Below are positions 8,050 through 10,331 of a stretch of DNA of 10,331 nt, one piece after another. The notes beneath the pieces were generated by a model. That model was not told where the DNA came from. It saw only the letters and a list, made by a program, of their open reading frames with translations, and did no database searches. Within the stretch, counting starts at the first letter, position 1, and every line of letters starts with the position of its first letter. This stretch comes from Acanthaster planci (taxonomy: Eukaryota > Echinodermata > Asteroidea > Valvatida > Acanthasteridae): the NCBI RefSeq assembly GCF_001949145.1, contig NW_019091561.1, positions 413,582 through 423,912 on the forward strand, given 5' to 3'. A program made the position numbers and the translations under genes.

Positions 8050-8138
8050 CTGTTGGAATTGTTGGCTGTGATGCATTCCTTGCCCAGGCAAACAGTATGT
8101 TACCTTTTCCCCTGCACGAACCCATACGAACACAGTCA
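8050..8138 (-). CDS. PAM: PHM/PAM exon with AWARNA motif (partial)
   Basis: An 89-nt exon between the acceptor CTTTATTCCAG and the donor GTACATG. The first T completes a Tyr codon left open (TA) by the preceding exon; 29 codons follow, then one G. The peptide is Y-DC-VRMGSC-RGKG-NILFAWARNA-SQPTIPTG. ILFAWARNA is nearly identical to the ILYAWARNA of vertebrate PHM, and the following Pro and Gly residues match the path to GVGF. The two cysteines correspond to the disulphide-forming pair after the HHMLL site. Their spacing here is C-x6-C measured from DC to SC, slightly longer than the C-x4-C I recall for rat PHM. The split codons on both sides give Tyr and Gly, as the family requires, which strongly supports these splice sites. 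Confidence 0.87.
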
Positions 8139-8310
8139 CTGGAATAAAGCACATGAAATATCAGTGATCTTTGTGTACATGAAGCTTGATGACACCAAAG
8201 TATCACAAAAGCACACATGAAAAGAGGAGACTGCATACCCTTTCTGCTTTTTAATCTTTAACCATACATATAAAGTTAACTGTGAAAACTGGTGAAATGT
8301 GCATACTTAC
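8139..8310 (-). other. PHM/PAM intron (172 bp)
   Basis: On the minus strand from GTAAGTATGC (8310 downward), a near-consensus donor, to the acceptor TTTATTCCAG (8139). It separates the HHMLLYGC exon from the AWARNA exon in phase 2. It contains stops in all relevant frames, which is why the gene does not appear as one ORF. Confidence 0.75.
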
Positions 8311-8401
8311 TATGACAACCCCGGAGAAACTTGCACATCACCACAACCATAAAGGAGCATATGGTGGGCTGTGTTCATATTTGCATGTGGCTCAAATCCA
8401 A
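8311..8401 (-). CDS. PAM: PHM/PAM exon with paired copper-A histidines (partial)
   Basis: A 91-nt exon preceded by a good acceptor (TCTTTTCTCTGCAG) and followed by GTAAGTATGC. It carries two bases of a split codon, 29 codons, and TA of the next. The peptide GFEPHANMNTAHHMLLYGC then GDVQVSPGLS holds the HHMLL(Y/F)GC signature of PHM. Its two histidines align with His107 and His108, ligands of the CuH copper that passes electrons during peptide hydroxylation. The Cys after Gly forms a family disulphide. Related dopamine beta-hydroxylase/MOXD proteins usually have HHMELY(Q/E)C here, so PHM is preferred. The preceding exon, which should encode a Cys-containing (T)Y-x-C strand, was not found up to 10331. 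A truncated LINE occupies the upstream intron. It cannot be told whether a lyase domain is fused to the same gene. Confidence 0.88.
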
Positions 8402-8630
8402 CTGCAGAGAAAAGAAGACAACATTTACAGTTATAAACAGGAAAACAAAACAATAAAGAATATGCATGTTTACATGTAAAAGTAACCTGAGACAAATCAA
8501 GCCAAATCATACAGTTAAGAATCACTGAGTGATGTCTGAAACCATGCAAATTAAAGGTTGTACCTGGCAAATTTCATAATGGTCAGCATTGTTGTAAAAT
8601 GTGTTATTTCATTATTTGCATAGCAGGCAA
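8402..8630 (-). other. PHM/PAM upstream intron, exon-proximal part
   Basis: About 230 bp between the 3' end of the LINE remnant and the acceptor of the HHMLLYGC exon. It is AT-rich with a pyrimidine-rich tract before the acceptor. It includes TACATGTA at 8471-8478. No other feature is visible. Confidence 0.5.
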
Positions 8631-9735
8631 CTCATCATTATTATAATAGCAACACACAAGATAAGAGATCTTATTCTTATCTGTTGAAATAACTCGAGTC
8701 AACCTATTTCCCCCAGCCTCAGATCTCATGCAACTTCCATAGAATTCAAGCAGTGCCAAGAAGAGCCACCTTCTGCAGCAAATTCCACCTTGACTGCTGA
8801 GCCAATCTCGTTAATATGTTCTCAATGGACCTGAGAATGGTACCCAGAGCAACAACCACAACTGGAACGACCTTAAACCTGACCTTGCAGAATTTCCACA
8901 GCTCTTTTGCCAAATCCTAGTACTTCTGGACCTTTTCCTTCTCCTTGCTGTCAATTCTGGTGTCACCTAGTATTGCCACATCTATAATGGGGCACAAGTC
9001 CTCAGCCCTATCTAGAATAACATCTGGCTGCCTATGTTCTACAACATGGTCAGTCTGGATATTGAAATCCCAGAGTACCTTAACATCCTCAGTCTCTATT
9101 ACTTTTTCTGGGAAATGCTCCTACCACTTCCCCTTGACTGCCACTCCTCAATTCCGACAAAGATCCCAGCCGATTACCTTGGCTAATTTGCCATGCCTTT
9201 CCTCGTAATCTATCTGGGCCATCTTGCTGCAATCAAAAACTAAGTGAAATACACTCTCCTCTCTCTCCCCACACATCCTATACAAAGAGACGCATTGGCT
9301 TCCTCTATCCTGGGCTTCATCACATTCTCCTCAGGGCCTGGTCCTGTGTTGCTGCTATCAACCCTTCCGTCTTCTTCAAGTCACCATTTTTCAATCATTC
9401 CCAGGTCTTATTCCCTGCCTCCTCCAGTGTTTCAGAAATTTCCTATGAAGCGGCTTGCCTTCTCAGTCCTGGAACCTCCTCTCCTCCTTCCTCTTGTATG
9501 TCCCAGCCAAGCTCCATTCCCACGACATGTTTCTTGGCCACCTTCACCATCATACAATCGTACCCATCAAGACTCCTCTTCTCTATGCTCACACAATCCA
9601 CCACACTCATCAGTTCCGTCCTCCATCATTCCTTAACAAGTAGAGCCTGCCGACATCAGCCCTCGGATACAGCATACCATGCATCATCTTCAGCTTCCTG
9701 GTCTTCCTGTCAATAGACTTAGTCCGGCAGCCAGA
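8631..9735 (-). mobile_element. 5'-truncated non-LTR retrotransposon (LINE) in a PHM intron
   Basis: On the minus strand only the C-terminal part of a LINE ORF2 and its 3' untranslated region remain. The left edge holds CTATTATAATAATGATGAG (8631-8649 read on the minus strand), like the short-repeat tails of such elements. A short inverted repeat, AGATAAGA/TCTTATCT (8659-8682), lies in the 3' UTR. At the other end homology fades just before DRKTRKL (9711), so the reverse transcriptase core and everything upstream is absent. This is the usual result of incomplete target-primed reverse transcription. It is in the same orientation as the PHM gene, about 230 bp upstream of the HHMLLYGC exon. The edges are accurate to tens of bases only, and no target duplication was found. 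Confidence 0.75.
8719..9720 (-). pseudogene. LINE ORF2 C-terminus with decayed restriction-like endonuclease
   Basis: The minus strand reads DRKTRKLKMMHGMLYPRADV and GRLYL (9711 down), then a shifted frame with LMSVVDCVSIEK, then LKKTEGLIAATQDQALR (about 9380-9330). Another shift leads to a CCHC-like segment, YRMCGEREES..HLVFDC (9282-9229), then EERHG (9190-9204), LWDFNIQTDHVVE (about 9070-9034) and RQPD-x13-D with IIDVAILGDTRI (PD at 9022-9027, second Asp 8980-8982). It ends with a conserved LLQKVALLGTA tail. CCHC, RH(D), and PD-x(12-14)-D is the layout of the PD-(D/E)XK restriction-like endonuclease of R2-type elements, which nicks the insertion target. Decay is plain: stops at 9395-9397, 9148-9150, 9121-9123, 8917-8919 and 8746-8748, the first Cys is now Tyr, and RHD is now RHG. 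It is a LINE with good certainty; R2/R4/NeSL-group membership rests on motif reading. Confidence 0.78.
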
Positions 9736-10331
9736 CGGGTGAAACATGTTTTATTGGATATATAATGTTTCTTTGCATATTCTAGATAAGGAGGTCATAC
9801 TTCAAAAAATCTAAATGATGACACCTTGTCATGGTTGGGCAATTTGAGTTATTGATTATGTTTTTATCGACAGTTTACCAATAAATACTGGTTGCACAGT
9901 TAAAAACAAATAAAAAACACAATTTCAAAGAAACTGATGTCCCATATTTACATATTAAAATATATAAGGAATAAAGACCTTTAAATGTAGAACTGAGGTT
10001 AGCTGCAGTTGAAAGTGGCCATGGGTGTGCTTGGGGAGTGGTTGGTGCATAAACATGTTCAAATAAATTCTAATATTAAACTACAAATATAAAGTGAGGT
10101 TGCCTTATATTGTAATGTTCAGTAAAATAAGCCGATAAGCCTAGATTTCTCAGAACAGACATTGGGACTATAAGAGGGGCATGGTTTGAAAAGGAGATTA
10201 GTGGAATAAGATGTTCACTTACAAATCTATCAGATTTAATGTAAGAGAGCAATAATACTGTTGATGAATGTATTAAGCCTTTAATTTTAGTGCCATAATT
10301 TTGTCGATATTTTCTACAGATGGGATTTCAA
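9736..10331. other. AT-rich presumed intron of the PHM/PAM gene
   Basis: About 600 bp, strongly AT-rich, with no ORF or repeat I can name. I looked on the minus strand for the preceding PHM exon and found no convincing match. A plus-strand acceptor-like TATTTTCTACAG ends at 10319, 12 bases before the window edge, but nothing supports a gene on that strand. Confidence 0.4.

Noticed and set aside
9244-9716. Plus-strand ORFs, one of 130 codons rich in Ser and Pro
   Set aside because: They are antisense to the LINE ORF2 remnant, whose minus-strand motifs explain the sequence.
10060-10110. Possible earlier PHM exon with a Tyr-Ile-Cys reading on the minus strand
   Set aside because: Surrounding residues do not match PHM, and no suitable donor with the right phase was seen.
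10308-10331. Acceptor-like TATTTTCTACAG followed by ATGGGATTTCAA on the plus strand
   Set aside because: Only 12 bases follow before the window ends, and the known gene is on the other strand.
1-10331. Bacterial or phage system, CRISPR array, or toxin-type locus
   Set aside because: No regularly spaced repeats, no bacterial-style operons, and clear spliced animal exons with eukaryotic retrotransposons.

Overview
The window looks like non-coding and intronic DNA from an animal nuclear genome, most likely a marine invertebrate. The evidence is a spliced animal gene with GT/AG introns, a patchwork of decayed transposable elements of types common in such genomes, and no long intact ORF. An echinoderm, cephalochordate or hemichordate would fit, but no species can be named from the sequence.

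The host gene lies on the minus strand between about 7.4 and 8.4 kb. Three short exons (8311-8401, 8050-8138, 7402-7485) splice in frame with matching phases. They encode the first copper-site part of peptidylglycine alpha-hydroxylating monooxygenase (PHM/PAM), the enzyme that begins C-terminal amidation of neuropeptides. The paired copper histidines are in the first exon and the third ligand, in an LQIHYG motif, is in the third. The exons are 84-91 nt long, so ORF scanning does not show them as a gene.

Mobile DNA surrounds the gene. Upstream of the first visible exon, in the same orientation, is a 5'-truncated non-LTR retrotransposon (about 8631-9735) carrying a decayed R2-type restriction-like endonuclease. 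Between 1515 and 4742 is a composite of DIRS-type retrotransposon remnants. Reverse transcriptase and RNase H are on the plus strand (1515 to about 2811) and a DIRS-type gag is on the minus strand (4742 to about 2812). They meet tail to tail, an arrangement not expected of one intact element. At 5519-6076 is a 558-bp TTAA-flanked inverted-repeat element that looks like a non-autonomous piggyBac-type MITE. Strong hairpins lie at 6267-6396 and 6762-6797, and a small possible ORF1-like fragment lies at 6999-7160.

The remaining DNA (1-1514, 4743-5518, 6397-6998, 7161-7401, 9736-10331) is mostly AT-rich, and I recognise no gene in it. The 8-mer TACATGTA recurs five times, four of them around the PHM exons. 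The mobile elements are all broken and do not form a working system with the host gene. The one functional unit suggested is the PHM/PAM gene, which extends beyond what can be recognised here in both directions.
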